This document shows, piece after piece, positions 18,094-26,112 of a stretch of 64,000 bases of DNA. Within the stretch, counting starts at the first letter, position 1, and each line of letters opens with the position of its first letter. The translations under genes and the position numbers were made by a program. Origin of the DNA: Haloplanus ruber (GTDB lineage: Archaea > Halobacteriota > Halobacteria > Halobacteriales > Haloferacaceae); contig NZ_JANHDK010000001.1 of assembly GCF_024494725.1 (NCBI RefSeq), positions 1,116,001 to 1,180,000 of the forward strand, given 5' to 3'. Under the pieces are notes generated by a model. The model was not told the origin of the DNA. It worked only from the letters and a program-made list of their open reading frames with translations, and did not search any database.

Positions 18094-18537
18094 ATGGAAG
18101 GACTCTACGCTCGCGAGACGCCGGCGCTCGGCCGCGCCGTGCAGGTGGGACTGGCCGGCGACCGCGTTATCAGCGTCTCGTTCCCCGAGACAGTGCCGGC
18201 GGACGCCGACCCCGACCATCCACTACTCGACCGCGTGTTCGCCTACCTCGACGGGGCCGAAGACCACTTCGACGACGTCGAGGTGGCGCTCACCGTCCCG
18301 ACCGAACGGCGGGCAGTGCTCGAAGCGGCGCGGAACGTCCCCTACGGCGAGACGGTCGACGTATCGCGGCTGGCGCGACTGGCCGGCCTCGACGACGACG
18401 ACGCCGAGGACCTCGACACCGTCCGCGCCGCGCTCCGGGGGAATCCGGTGCCGCTGTTCATCCCCGACCACCGGATCGAGGGGCGGGGTGCGACGCCGCC
18501 GCCGGTCGCCGAGCGCCTTCGCGACCTCGAAGCGTGA
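18094..18537 (+). CDS. MGMT-family alkyltransferase-like protein lacking the acceptor cysteine
   Basis: The product is 147 residues. It has the fold of O6-alkylguanine-DNA alkyltransferases: RNVPYGETVDVSRLARLAGL is the helix-turn-helix region, followed by VRAALRGNPVPLFIPDHRI. In true alkyltransferases the last motif is PCHR; here Asp125 replaces the Cys (IPDHRIEG), so no alkyl transfer can occur. Alkyltransferase-like (ATL) proteins bind O6-alkylguanine and flag it for repair, and this is one possible role. The start at 18094 is preferred; an in-frame ATG at 18067 is also possible. Confidence 0.8.
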   Translation: MEGLYARETPALGRAVQVGLAGDRVISVSFPETVPADADPDHPLLDRVFAYLDGAEDHFDDVEVALTVPTERRAVLEAARNVPYGETVDVSRLARLAGLDDDDAEDLDTVRAALRGNPVPLFIPDHRIEGRGATPPPVAERLRDLEA

Positions 18538-19281
18538 TCACCGACCGTTGCCGACGAACTCCATCGCGTTTACCAGGTAGTGAGCGACCACGACGGTCGC
18601 CAGGCTGTCGGTCACGACGAAGGCGACGGCGAGGACGAACCCGAGCGCTCCGGAGACGACGATCCCCAGTCGCCCCTGGGCACCGTGCCCGAGGGCGAAC
18701 GCGACGGAGGAGAGGGCCGCGAGCAGCCACGGGGAGAGGTCAAAGCCCACCGCGAAGGCGCCGATCAGGACCCCCCGAAAGAGAAGTTCCTCGAACCCGG
18801 CGACGAGCGGCAGAACGACTCCGAGAAGACCCACCCAGCCGACGGCCGTCTCGGGGGTCATGGCCCGCCGGAGGCGCTCGGGGTCGCCGAGTTCGAACCG
18901 GTCGGTCAGCCGCGAGCCGACGGCGTTGACCGCGTGGAGTCCGACGCCGAGGGCGACACCGACGAGTAGGTCGGGTCGCGCGAACGCATCGGCCGCGAGA
19001 CCGAGAGCCGCGGCCGGGACCCCGGTGAGCCACGTTCCGACCACCAAAATCGACGCGAAGGCACCCTGCGAGATGACGACGTTCGCGAGGAGCGTCGGCG
19101 TCGAAAGCGTCGCTGGACGGCGGACGGCCGGCGAGGGTGTGGGCGACGCCCCGACGACACGGTCGGAGAGGGTGGCGGGAAAATCGGGCGCGTCGAACGT
19201 CGTAGTGGAGAGGCGAGCGAGAACGAGAAGGCCCACGAGGACGACGCCGACGAAGCCGGCGAACGCCGCCCACTCGGGCAC
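18538..19281 (-). CDS. CPBP family intramembrane glutamic endopeptidase
   Basis: The product is 247 residues from a GTG start with about six to seven membrane segments. The Abi/CPBP motifs are all present: EELLFRG (EExxxR), FALGHGAQG (FxxxH) and HYLVNAMEF (HxxxN/B). These residues form the active site of Rce1-type membrane proteases. The gene starts 2 nt after the lonB stop, so it is co-transcribed with the membrane protease LonB. The natural substrate is not known. Confidence 0.88.
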   Translation of the reverse strand: MPEWAAFAGFVGVVLVGLLVLARLSTTTFDAPDFPATLSDRVVGASPTPSPAVRRPATLSTPTLLANVVISQGAFASILVVGTWLTGVPAAALGLAADAFARPDLLVGVALGVGLHAVNAVGSRLTDRFELGDPERLRRAMTPETAVGWVGLLGVVLPLVAGFEELLFRGVLIGAFAVGFDLSPWLLAALSSVAFALGHGAQGRLGIVVSGALGFVLAVAFVVTDSLATVVVAHYLVNAMEFVGNGR

Positions 19282-19283
19282 GT

Positions 19284-21461
19284 TTACTGCGGGCTGGGGC
19301 TGCTCGGGCCCTGACTGACGCTCTGTTTGTCGAGCGCGGAGCCCGTGATCGTCTTGAGGCGGTCGACCAGCGAGTCCTTCTCGGGTTCGCCTTCGAGCGC
19401 CACGTCGAGGACCTCGCTGATGTGGCTGACGGGGATGATCTCGATCATGTCCTCGTATTCGTCTTCGATCATCACGTCTTGGAGGTTAGCCTCGGGGATG
19501 ATGACCCGATCACAGCCGGTCTTTGCGGCGGCCTCGATCTTGTGGGTGACGCCGCCGACGGGGAGGACGTCGCCTCGGACCGAGAGCGATCCGGTCATGG
19601 CGAGCGACTGGTCGACACCGACGCCTTCCAGCGCGCTGATGACCGCGGTGGCGACGGTGATGGAGGCGGAGTCGCCGTCGACGCCGCCCTCGCCCGCTTG
19701 GACGAACTGGATGTGGATGTCCTTCTGGGTGATGTCCTCGTCGGAGAACTTCTTGATGATGGCCGAGACGTTCGAGACTGCCTCCTGTGCCATCTCCTTC
19801 AGCTGACCGGTCGCGATGACCTCACCCGGCCCCTGCGAGGGAGTCACCTCGGCCATCACCGGGAGGACGATACCGGAGTCCTCGCCCATGACAGCCAGGC
19901 CGTTGACGCGGCCGGGGACGTAACCCTCGGCGACTTGGAGCTCGTAGTCCTTGCGCCGCTGGATGTAGTCGTCCGCGAGCTGCTGTTCGATGCTCCGGGA
20001 GCGACCCTTCGCCTGCAGGATGTGTTCGCGGGTCGTGTACTCGGCGTCGTCGGCCCGAGCGATGTCGCCCGCGACCCGGACGAGGCCGCCGAGGTTCCGG
20101 AGTTCGAGCGTGAGGTGGCCCTTCCGGCCCGCACGACGCCGCGCTTCGAGGATGACCTCCTCGATGGCATCGTCGGTGAAGTGGGGCAGGCGGCCGTCCT
20201 TCTCGACCTCTTGGGCGATAAAGCGGGCGTACTTCCGGCGCATCTCCGGGGTGTCCTCGATGGTGTCGTCCATGTACACCTCGTACCCGTACCCCTTGAT
20301 CCGCGAGCGGAGCGCGGGGTGCATGTTCTCCATGGCGTCGAGGTTCCCCGCGGCAATCATGACGAAGTCACAGGGCACGGGTTCGGTCTGGACCATGGCA
20401 CCCGAGGAGCGCTCGGACTGACCCGTGATGCCGAACTCGCCTTCCTGAATGGCCGTCATGAGATGCTGCTGGGAGCGCACGTCGAGCGTGTTGATCTCGT
20501 CGATGAACAGCACGCCCTTGTTGGCCTTGTGGATGGCGCCGGGTTCGACACGGTCGTGGGACGGCGTCTCCATGCCGCCGGACTGGAACGGGTCGTGGCG
20601 CACGTCGCCGAGCAGGGCACCCGCGTGGGCACCGGTGGCGTCCTCGAACGGCGCCGTCTGCTGGTCGGCGGTGTTCACGATGAGGTTCGGGATCATCGCA
20701 TCGGAGCCACGGGAGCCGTAGCGGAAGGCGAGGTAGATGATCCCCGCCGCGAGGATGCCGAGCAGAATGTTGCCGGCGATGATGAGCGAGTAGCCCAGCA
20801 CGATGGCGATGATGATCCACATCAGGAACGAGCGCATCTGATTGCGCTTGCGGGCTTCTTCCTTGTGGGCCTCGACGATCTGATCGCCCTTCCCCGAGGG
20901 CACCGTCCGCACCTTCGGTTCGTTGCCGTCGTCGGGGTTGTGATAGACGAGAACGTCCTGCAGTTCCTCCTTGGGAAGCAGTTCGCTCATCGCCTTCGCG
21001 AGCATCGACTTCCCCGTCCCGGGGGAGCCGATCATCATGACGTGACGGCGCTGTTTGGCCGCCTTCATCACCACGTCGCGGGCGTGTTCTTGGCCGATCA
21101 CCTGATCGACGAGTCGGTCGGGGACCTTGATCTCGGCGGTCGAATCGATCTGCAGGCCGCCGAGGAGGCCGTCCTCGGACTCTTCGTCGATTTCGGCGTC
21201 GATCTGGACGTCACTGCCGAGGTCGTCGATGGTCCGCTCGTCCGGTTCGTCGGCCGGCGCGTCGGCCTGGCCGTTGCCGGATTCCGGTCCATCGGACGGG
21301 ACAGGGACGTCGTCCTCCCAGTCGTCGGCCCCACCAAGATCGTCACGGGACGGGTCGGGGTCGACCCGGTCCCGTTCGTCGCCGGATCGCGTCCGGCCGT
21401 TCGAGGAACTGTGTTCCTCGCCATCGGGGGGGCGCTCGTCCGTGTTCGTGTCGTCGTTCAT
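19284..21461 (-). CDS. lonB: Archaeal membrane ATP-dependent protease LonB
   Basis: The product is 725 residues. The N-terminal ~95 residues are a very acidic, low-complexity tail. The AAA+ module follows with Walker A GSPGTGKSM and Walker B GVLFIDEINTLD, interrupted by two membrane helices (SFLMWIIIAIVLGYSLIIAG and LLGILAAGIIYLAF) that anchor the enzyme facing the cytoplasm. The protease domain at the end carries the Ser in GGVDGDSASI and the Lys in GGVTHKIEAA. LonB is essential in Haloferax and controls carotenoid synthesis through phytoene synthase stability. The start at 21461 is chosen because a TATA element at 21500-21507 excludes the in-frame codon at 21497. Confidence 0.96.
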   Translation of the reverse strand: MNDDTNTDERPPDGEEHSSSNGRTRSGDERDRVDPDPSRDDLGGADDWEDDVPVPSDGPESGNGQADAPADEPDERTIDDLGSDVQIDAEIDEESEDGLLGGLQIDSTAEIKVPDRLVDQVIGQEHARDVVMKAAKQRRHVMMIGSPGTGKSMLAKAMSELLPKEELQDVLVYHNPDDGNEPKVRTVPSGKGDQIVEAHKEEARKRNQMRSFLMWIIIAIVLGYSLIIAGNILLGILAAGIIYLAFRYGSRGSDAMIPNLIVNTADQQTAPFEDATGAHAGALLGDVRHDPFQSGGMETPSHDRVEPGAIHKANKGVLFIDEINTLDVRSQQHLMTAIQEGEFGITGQSERSSGAMVQTEPVPCDFVMIAAGNLDAMENMHPALRSRIKGYGYEVYMDDTIEDTPEMRRKYARFIAQEVEKDGRLPHFTDDAIEEVILEARRRAGRKGHLTLELRNLGGLVRVAGDIARADDAEYTTREHILQAKGRSRSIEQQLADDYIQRRKDYELQVAEGYVPGRVNGLAVMGEDSGIVLPVMAEVTPSQGPGEVIATGQLKEMAQEAVSNVSAIIKKFSDEDITQKDIHIQFVQAGEGGVDGDSASITVATAVISALEGVGVDQSLAMTGSLSVRGDVLPVGGVTHKIEAAAKTGCDRVIIPEANLQDVMIEDEYEDMIEIIPVSHISEVLDVALEGEPEKDSLVDRLKTITGSALDKQSVSQGPSSPSPQ

Positions 21462-21499
21462 AGAACGGTATCGTTGGTCAGACTGAAGGGTGCGCAACT

Positions 21500-21507
21500 G
21501 ATATACT
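21500..21507 (-). promoter_or_regulatory. TATA element of lonB
   Basis: On the minus strand AGTATATC lies about 40 nt before the ATG at 21461. Transcription would begin near 21477, giving a leader of about 15 nt. Confidence 0.55.
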
Positions 21508-21597
21508 TTCTCCCCCCAGTATCAGCGTCGAAGTGTACGGATCGGGCGTGACACTCCGTCTACGGTGGAAATACGCCCCATTTCACGACTCGTCGAA

Positions 21598-21605
21598 TTT
21601 ATAAA
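21598..21605 (+). promoter_or_regulatory. TATA box of the NMN adenylyltransferase gene
   Basis: TTTATAAA stands 22-29 nt before the ATG at 21628, the classic position for a leaderless transcript. This supports the start at 21628 over the upstream in-frame codon at 21565. Confidence 0.8.
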
Positions 21606-21627
21606 TGCTCGTGCGCACGTCGTCATC

Positions 21628-22143
21628 ATGCGTGGGTTCTATATCGGCCGGTTCCAGCCGTATCACGACGGCCACCATCGGATGGTCCGGGAGATCGTCT
21701 CGGAGGTGGACGAACTCGTCCTCGGAATCGGCTCCGCCGGCCACTCCCACTCGCGCCGCAATCCTTTCACCGCGGGCGAACGCGTGATGATGGTCACCAA
21801 GTCGGTCGCGGAGTTCGACTGTACGAGCTACGTCGTCCCCATCGAGGACCTCGACCGGAACTCCGTCTGGGTGAGTCACGTCCGGAGCATGTCGCCTTCC
21901 TTCGACGTGGCGTACTCGAACAACCCGCTCGTCATCCAACTGTTCACGGAGGCCGGCGTCGAGGTCCGCCAGTCGCCCATGTTCAACCGCGGCGTACTGG
22001 AGGGTGCGGAACTCCGGGAACGCATGGACGAGGGCGGCGAGTGGCGCCACCTCGTCCCCGACCCGGTGGTCGACGTGATCGAAGAGATCGATGGCATCGA
22101 GCGGATTCAGCGCGTGAGCGAGACCGACACCAACGAGACGTGA
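21628..22143 (+). CDS. Nicotinamide-nucleotide adenylyltransferase
   Basis: The product is 171 residues. It makes NAD from NMN and ATP. The nucleotidyltransferase motif FYIGRFQPYHDGHH (HxGH-like) opens the protein, and RNPFTAGERVMMV and the ISSTxxR-type region (FNRGVLEGAELRERM) follow, as in archaeal NMNATs (NadM type without Nudix domain). The start follows from the TATA box at 21598-21605. Its stop overlaps the GTG of the next gene (GTGA), so the two are coupled. Confidence 0.94.
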   Translation: MRGFYIGRFQPYHDGHHRMVREIVSEVDELVLGIGSAGHSHSRRNPFTAGERVMMVTKSVAEFDCTSYVVPIEDLDRNSVWVSHVRSMSPSFDVAYSNNPLVIQLFTEAGVEVRQSPMFNRGVLEGAELRERMDEGGEWRHLVPDPVVDVIEEIDGIERIQRVSETDTNET

Positions 22144-22901
22144 TCACGCTCGCCTCCGACTTCGGCTCGCCGTACCCCGCGGCGATGCGGGGTGTCATCT
22201 GCCGGCAGAGCGAGGCTCGCCTCGTCGACGTGACCCACGACCTACCCCGCGGTGCCGTCCGGGAGTCGGCATTCTGGCTCCGTGAGACGCTGCCGACCTT
22301 CCCGCCGGCGACCCACCTCGCCGTGGTCGACCCCGGCGTCGGCACCGACCGGGGCGTCCTCGTCGGCCGGGCGAGCGGTCACACGTTCGTCGGCCCGGAC
22401 AACGGCCTGCTGATCCCCGCCGCGCGACGGATTGCCGGCGACGACGGCGTCGACTGGTTCCACGCCGATCCCGGCGACCCGGCGTCCACCACCTTCCACG
22501 GCCGGGACGTGTTCGCGCCCCTGGCGGCGAGGGTCCACGAAGTCGTCAGATCGCAGGGGTACGGCGCACTCGACGCCCACGACCGCCTGACGCCCGCCGA
22601 CCCGACGACCGTCGACCTGCCCGAGGCGACGGTCGAAGCCGACGCCGCCGCGGGGACCGTCCTCGCTGTCGACGACTTCGGCAACGTCGTCACGAACGTC
22701 CCCGGAGACTTCCTCGACGGCCGGGAGGCGGTGACGGTGAACGGCGAGCAGGTTCCCGTCGCGGAGACGTTCGCGTCGGTCGCCCCGGGTGAGCCGCTCG
22801 TCACCGTCGGCAGTCACGGCTACGTGGAGTGTGACGTGAATCGGGGTCGGGGCGACGAACAGTTCGACCTGACGGCCGGCGACGCGGTCCGGATGGCGTA
22901 G
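22140..22901 (+). CDS. SAM hydroxide adenosyltransferase (DUF62 family)
   Basis: The product is 253 residues from a GTG start. It begins ITLASDFGSPYPAAMRGVI, and the DUF62 motifs VVDPGVGTDR, VGPDNGLLIPA and VDDFGNVVTNV follow. Family members hydrolyse S-adenosylmethionine to adenosine and methionine with water as nucleophile, in place of halide in the related fluorinases and chlorinases. The partner NMNAT gene suggests a house-cleaning or cofactor-recycling unit, which is inferred. Full length. Confidence 0.92.
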   Translation: MITLASDFGSPYPAAMRGVICRQSEARLVDVTHDLPRGAVRESAFWLRETLPTFPPATHLAVVDPGVGTDRGVLVGRASGHTFVGPDNGLLIPAARRIAGDDGVDWFHADPGDPASTTFHGRDVFAPLAARVHEVVRSQGYGALDAHDRLTPADPTTVDLPEATVEADAAAGTVLAVDDFGNVVTNVPGDFLDGREAVTVNGEQVPVAETFASVAPGEPLVTVGSHGYVECDVNRGRGDEQFDLTAGDAVRMA

Positions 22902-22914
22902 CGAGCGCGACGGA

Positions 22915-23817
22915 TCAGCGCCAGTCGTATCGCGCGACGGCGCGGTCGGAGCGATCCGAGATACCGTGCGGGTTGCGCGTGGGCGAACGGTCCTTGACGC
23001 GGGCGATCACCCCGTCGGCGGTGCCGCGGGCGACGCCGCCGACGACAGCACGGCCGGTGGCGAACCACTCTGTCGGATCGAGATCACCGCGGAGGACGTC
23101 TCGGCCCGCAGCGAGGGCGTCCCGGGCGGCCCGTCGGATCGTTCCCGTGGCCACGGCCGGCCTGATCCCGTAGTTTTTGACGAGGCGGTAAGAGAGCGCC
23201 CGGAACTCGGCGCCACGGTCGCCGGTGGCCACGCCGCCGTCGGCGGAGTACTCCCGTCGGACGCCCATCTCCGGTCGCCAAGCCACGTCGAAATCCAGCG
23301 CGGCCAGTCGGTGAGCGGCGTCGCGGTCGCCGCCCGTTTCGAGATATTCGTCGAAGCCGTCGAGGGCGTCGACGACCCGTCGCCGAAAGGCGACGTTGCC
23401 GCCGTTGAAATACGTCACCTCGCGGGACCCGATCGTTCGGCGCTCGGACTCCTCGGTGGTCATCCCGCCGCCGAGGGTGCGGTGGGTCGGGCCGGTGGCG
23501 ACCGGTGCGTCGGCCAACCCGTCGCGCAGACCGTCGAGCCACGAGGCTTCGACGACGAGGTCGTAGCGGAGGAAGGCCACCACGTCACCGGTCGCGACCT
23601 CTAACCCGGCGTTGCGGGAGACGTTCTCGGTGCGGGTCGACACCTCTACGAGGACATCGACGTCGTCGCGTTCGCGAACCATCCCGGTAGTGCCGTCCGT
23701 CGACGGACCGTTGACGACGACAACCTCAGCGTCCGGGACGTGGGTGGCGAGGGTGTCGAGCCCCGCCGCGAGGTGGTCCCGGCCGTTGAGTGTCGGTATC
23801 ACTACCGAGAGATCCAT
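22915..23817 (-). CDS. Family 2 glycosyltransferase
   Basis: The product is 300 residues. The GT-A domain starts at residue 1 with DLSVVIPTLNGRDHL and has VVVVNGPSTDGT, VVAFLRYDLVVEA and TYFNGGNVAFRR, then DEYLETGGDRDAAHR, the usual GT2 acceptor region. The metal-binding aspartates are less obvious than in most GT2 enzymes (LRYDL in place of DxD). No membrane span is clear. TTATAG on the minus strand near 23839-23844 fits a leaderless start. The sugar and acceptor are unknown; a role in N-glycan or surface glycan assembly is possible given aglD nearby. Confidence 0.85.
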   Translation of the reverse strand: MDLSVVIPTLNGRDHLAAGLDTLATHVPDAEVVVVNGPSTDGTTGMVRERDDVDVLVEVSTRTENVSRNAGLEVATGDVVAFLRYDLVVEASWLDGLRDGLADAPVATGPTHRTLGGGMTTEESERRTIGSREVTYFNGGNVAFRRRVVDALDGFDEYLETGGDRDAAHRLAALDFDVAWRPEMGVRREYSADGGVATGDRGAEFRALSYRLVKNYGIRPAVATGTIRRAARDALAAGRDVLRGDLDPTEWFATGRAVVGGVARGTADGVIARVKDRSPTRNPHGISDRSDRAVARYDWR

Positions 23818-23861
23818 ATCCGGTCACACCGCCTCCGACACTATAACGATTCCCACTCGCC

Positions 23862-24566
23862 TCAAACGCGCGTGTTCCAGTAGGAGACGGATGCGAGGGC
23901 GTTCCCGAGGGGTGTGTCGCCGATGGCGGTATCGGCAGACCGGAAGGCGCCGGCCAACTGGTTGGGAATCTTTCGGTAGAACCCGTACGGGAGGACGAAG
24001 TCGTGACTCGCGTCGGCCAGTTCGAGGCCCGCGCCGCCGATGAGTCGGTCGACCTCCTCGCGACCGTAGAGCCGCGACCCCATCGGGAGCAGCCAGTTGT
24101 AGAGAACTCGGGTGCTACGGTCGTTGAACGTATCGAAAAACACCTGCTCTTTCGAGACGCGACACATCTCTGCGAGGAACTTCGCCGGCGTGTCGGCAAG
24201 GTGGAAAAACCGCATCGCAAAGACGGTATCGAAGTGGTCGTCGGGGAACGGGAGTCGCGCCGCGTCGCCGCGAAGGAACTCGATGCGGTCGGTCACACCC
24301 GCCGCCCGGGCCTTCTCCCGTCCCTGTGACAGCATCGCCGAGGAGATGTCCAGACCGACGATGTCCGCCCCGCGCTCGGCCAGCATGACGGTAAACCGTC
24401 CCGTTCCACAGGCGATTTCGAGTACCCGCCGATCCTCGATGGGGGTCAGCGCTTCGAGGACGGCCCGTTTCTCCCGGCGGTCGATCAGTCGCCCGCCACG
24501 CGAGAACCGCTTGGCGTCGTACGCCTGGGCGACTTCGTCCGTCTGGTACCACTCCTCTCCTTTCAC
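23862..24566 (-). CDS. Class I SAM-dependent methyltransferase
   Basis: The product is 234 residues from a GTG start. The SAM-binding motif I is VLEIACGTGRFT, motif II VGLDISSAML, and motif IV FDTVFAMRFFHLADTP; the fold is of the UbiE/COQ5 (Methyltransf_11) type. The target is unknown: lipid quinones, small molecules or other acceptors are all possible. The TATA-like TTTTAAT at 24590-24597 on the minus strand stands about 27 nt before the GTG at 24566, which supports this unusual start. It is divergent from the winged-helix gene at 24713. Confidence 0.86.
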   Translation of the reverse strand: MKGEEWYQTDEVAQAYDAKRFSRGGRLIDRREKRAVLEALTPIEDRRVLEIACGTGRFTVMLAERGADIVGLDISSAMLSQGREKARAAGVTDRIEFLRGDAARLPFPDDHFDTVFAMRFFHLADTPAKFLAEMCRVSKEQVFFDTFNDRSTRVLYNWLLPMGSRLYGREEVDRLIGGAGLELADASHDFVLPYGFYRKIPNQLAGAFRSADTAIGDTPLGNALASVSYWNTRV

Positions 24567-24659
24567 GGTTCGCGTCTCTCTGCCCGAAGATTAAAACCGT
24601 ACTGGATGCGGGCGCGACGGCCGGCCGTGATAGATTAGGACATATAAGGTATTCCCGGA

Positions 24660-24673
24660 ATATGCACGCATAT
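24660..24673 (+). promoter_or_regulatory. Inverted repeat, possible operator of the winged-helix gene
   Basis: ATATGC AC GCATAT is a perfect 6+2+6 palindrome. It lies upstream of the TTTACC element at about 24683-24688 that would direct transcription from near 24713. The position just upstream of the TATA box fits an operator, perhaps for the regulator encoded downstream. Confidence 0.5.
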
Positions 24674-24712
24674 GGAGATAACCTTTACCACTACCGGCTG
24701 GGAGGTACGGCT

Positions 24713-24985
24713 ATGAGCACCACAGCGGCAGATTCCGTCGGTGAAGACCGGTTGACGACCAGCGAATACCGCGAGCGGCTTCGCGAACTCCCCCCGAGTG
24801 CGAAGCTCGTCGCTAAGGTGCTGGAGAGCGACTCGCCGCTGTCACAGGGCCAACTCGCCGAGGAGTCACTGCTCCCCGACCGGACGGTTCGGTACGCGCT
24901 GAACCGGCTGGAGGAGTCCGACATCGTCGGCTCCCGGTACAGCTTCAAGGACGCCCGCAAGCAGGTCTACTTCCTGCGGACGTAG
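24713..24985 (+). CDS. Winged-helix transcriptional regulator
   Basis: The product is 90 residues, composed almost only of a winged helix. LRELPPSAKLVAKVLESDSP leads into QGQLAEESLLPDRTVRYALNRL as the recognition helix, and the wing is GSRYSFKDARKQVYFL. This is the small MarR/TrmB-like helix-turn-helix type that is widespread and strongly conserved in haloarchaea. The start at 24713 is preferred over an in-frame ATG at 24662, which sits in the inverted repeat. Its target genes are unknown, and autoregulation through the palindrome at 24660-24673 is possible. Confidence 0.85.
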   Translation: MSTTAADSVGEDRLTTSEYRERLRELPPSAKLVAKVLESDSPLSQGQLAEESLLPDRTVRYALNRLEESDIVGSRYSFKDARKQVYFLRT

Positions 24986-25384
24986 TTACTCCTCTTCGGT
25001 TTGCGACCCGGCACACCACGGGCAAAAGGAGAGGTCTGGGTCGAGTTCGCGCCCACAGGCGGGACACGGAACCGTCGGCTCGTCGGCATCGACGGCCGTC
25101 ACGCTCCGCTCCCGACGCGCGACGGCGTAGGTATCGACCGTGTTCAGCGCGAGAAGCACGACCACCGGGCCGGTCACCCGAAGCGGGAGGGTCGAAAGCG
25201 TCGCCGTCTCCGGGTCCGCGAAGGCTGCGACGAGCACCAGTCCCGTCCCGAGGACGAGGGAAAACCACGCGAACGCGCGTCCCCACTCCCGGAGATAGGC
25301 GTGTCCCGCCCCGGCGACGCCGACGGCGGCGCCACCGACGCTGATCGCGACGGCGAGGAGCGTCCGGCGTTCCGCGTCGATCAT
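24986..25384 (-). CDS. Membrane protein with C-terminal zinc ribbon
   Basis: The product is 132 residues from the ATG at 25384 (MIDAERRTLL). Three to four hydrophobic helices cover residues 8-90, and the tail holds CPACGREL and CPWC, a zinc ribbon. A GTG at 25432 in the same frame overlaps the aroD stop (GTGA) and is an alternative start adding 16 residues. The minus-strand TATA-like GAGTATAA at 25411-25418, about 27 nt before the ATG, favours the shorter form. The function is unknown; such proteins are common in haloarchaea. Confidence 0.72.
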   Translation of the reverse strand: MIDAERRTLLAVAISVGGAAVGVAGAGHAYLREWGRAFAWFSLVLGTGLVLVAAFADPETATLSTLPLRVTGPVVVLLALNTVDTYAVARRERSVTAVDADEPTVPCPACGRELDPDLSFCPWCAGSQTEEE

Positions 25385-25428
25385 CGCTCCGAAGTCGACG
25401 CGCCACTCGCTTATACTCTCGGTCGGTC

Positions 25429-26109
25429 TCACCGCCCGCCCAATCGCTCGATCAGCGTCGCCAGGGTCGCCAGGTCGTACTGTCCCGGCGCGGTCGCCTC
25501 GGCGGGATCGACCGGCGCGTATCCAATCGTCGACCCGTAGAGGGGGGCGACCACACGCGTGTGTCGCCCGGCCTCGCCCATCGCCATCGTCGCCACCCGG
25601 TCGCCACGGGCCGTCGCCGCGTGGGTGGCCGACAGGACCGTCAGCGCGTCGCCTCGGTCGGTGGCCGTCACCGCTGCCTTTCCCACGTCTCCCAGGTCCG
25701 CCGCCGTCACGAGCAGGTCGTCCAGCCGCGACTCCGAGGGCGTCCCCTCGAAGTCGTGGACCGAGGCGACGACCGCGGCCCCGCGGTCGCGTGCCGTCGC
25801 CGCCACGGTCGAACCGGGCGGCTCCCTGAGACTCGACACCTCGATATCGACCGCCTCGACCGCGTCGTAGCCGCTCGCCGTCTCCAGAACGTCGAGACGC
25901 GCCCGCTCCGGCCCGTCGGCGTCGCCACCCTCGGCTGGGTCGCGGTTCGTCGCGATGATCGGCAGGTCGCCGTCGTAGTCGTCGAGAGCGACCAGCGGAT
26001 CCGACGCGAGGTCCATCCGGAACTCCACGGCGTCGGCGTGGGCGCGGGCCGCGGGTTCGTCGTCGAGGTCAGCCGTCGCCGCCGCGAGCACCAGCGAGTC
26101 GAAGTCCAT
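25429..26109 (-). CDS. aroD: Type I 3-dehydroquinate dehydratase
   Basis: The product is 226 residues. It dehydrates 3-dehydroquinate to 3-dehydroshikimate through a Schiff base. VEFRMDLASDPL is the substrate-binding EFR-like strand, VVASVHDFEGTPS contains the catalytic His, and the Schiff-base Lys lies in DVGKAAVTAT. The end MGEAGRHTRVVAPLYGSTIGYAP is the closing motif. It continues the pathway begun by the dehydroquinate synthase II gene at 13.1-14.3 kb. It follows the methyltransferase gene zim with a 3-nt gap. Confidence 0.93.
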   Translation of the reverse strand: MDFDSLVLAAATADLDDEPAARAHADAVEFRMDLASDPLVALDDYDGDLPIIATNRDPAEGGDADGPERARLDVLETASGYDAVEAVDIEVSSLREPPGSTVAATARDRGAAVVASVHDFEGTPSESRLDDLLVTAADLGDVGKAAVTATDRGDALTVLSATHAATARGDRVATMAMGEAGRHTRVVAPLYGSTIGYAPVDPAEATAPGQYDLATLATLIERLGGR

Positions 26110-26112
26110 GGG

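Noticed and set aside
19422-21551. A 709-codon plus-strand frame over lonB
   Set aside because: It is the antisense shadow of lonB, with a composition dominated by Asp, Leu, Val and His and no recognisable motif.
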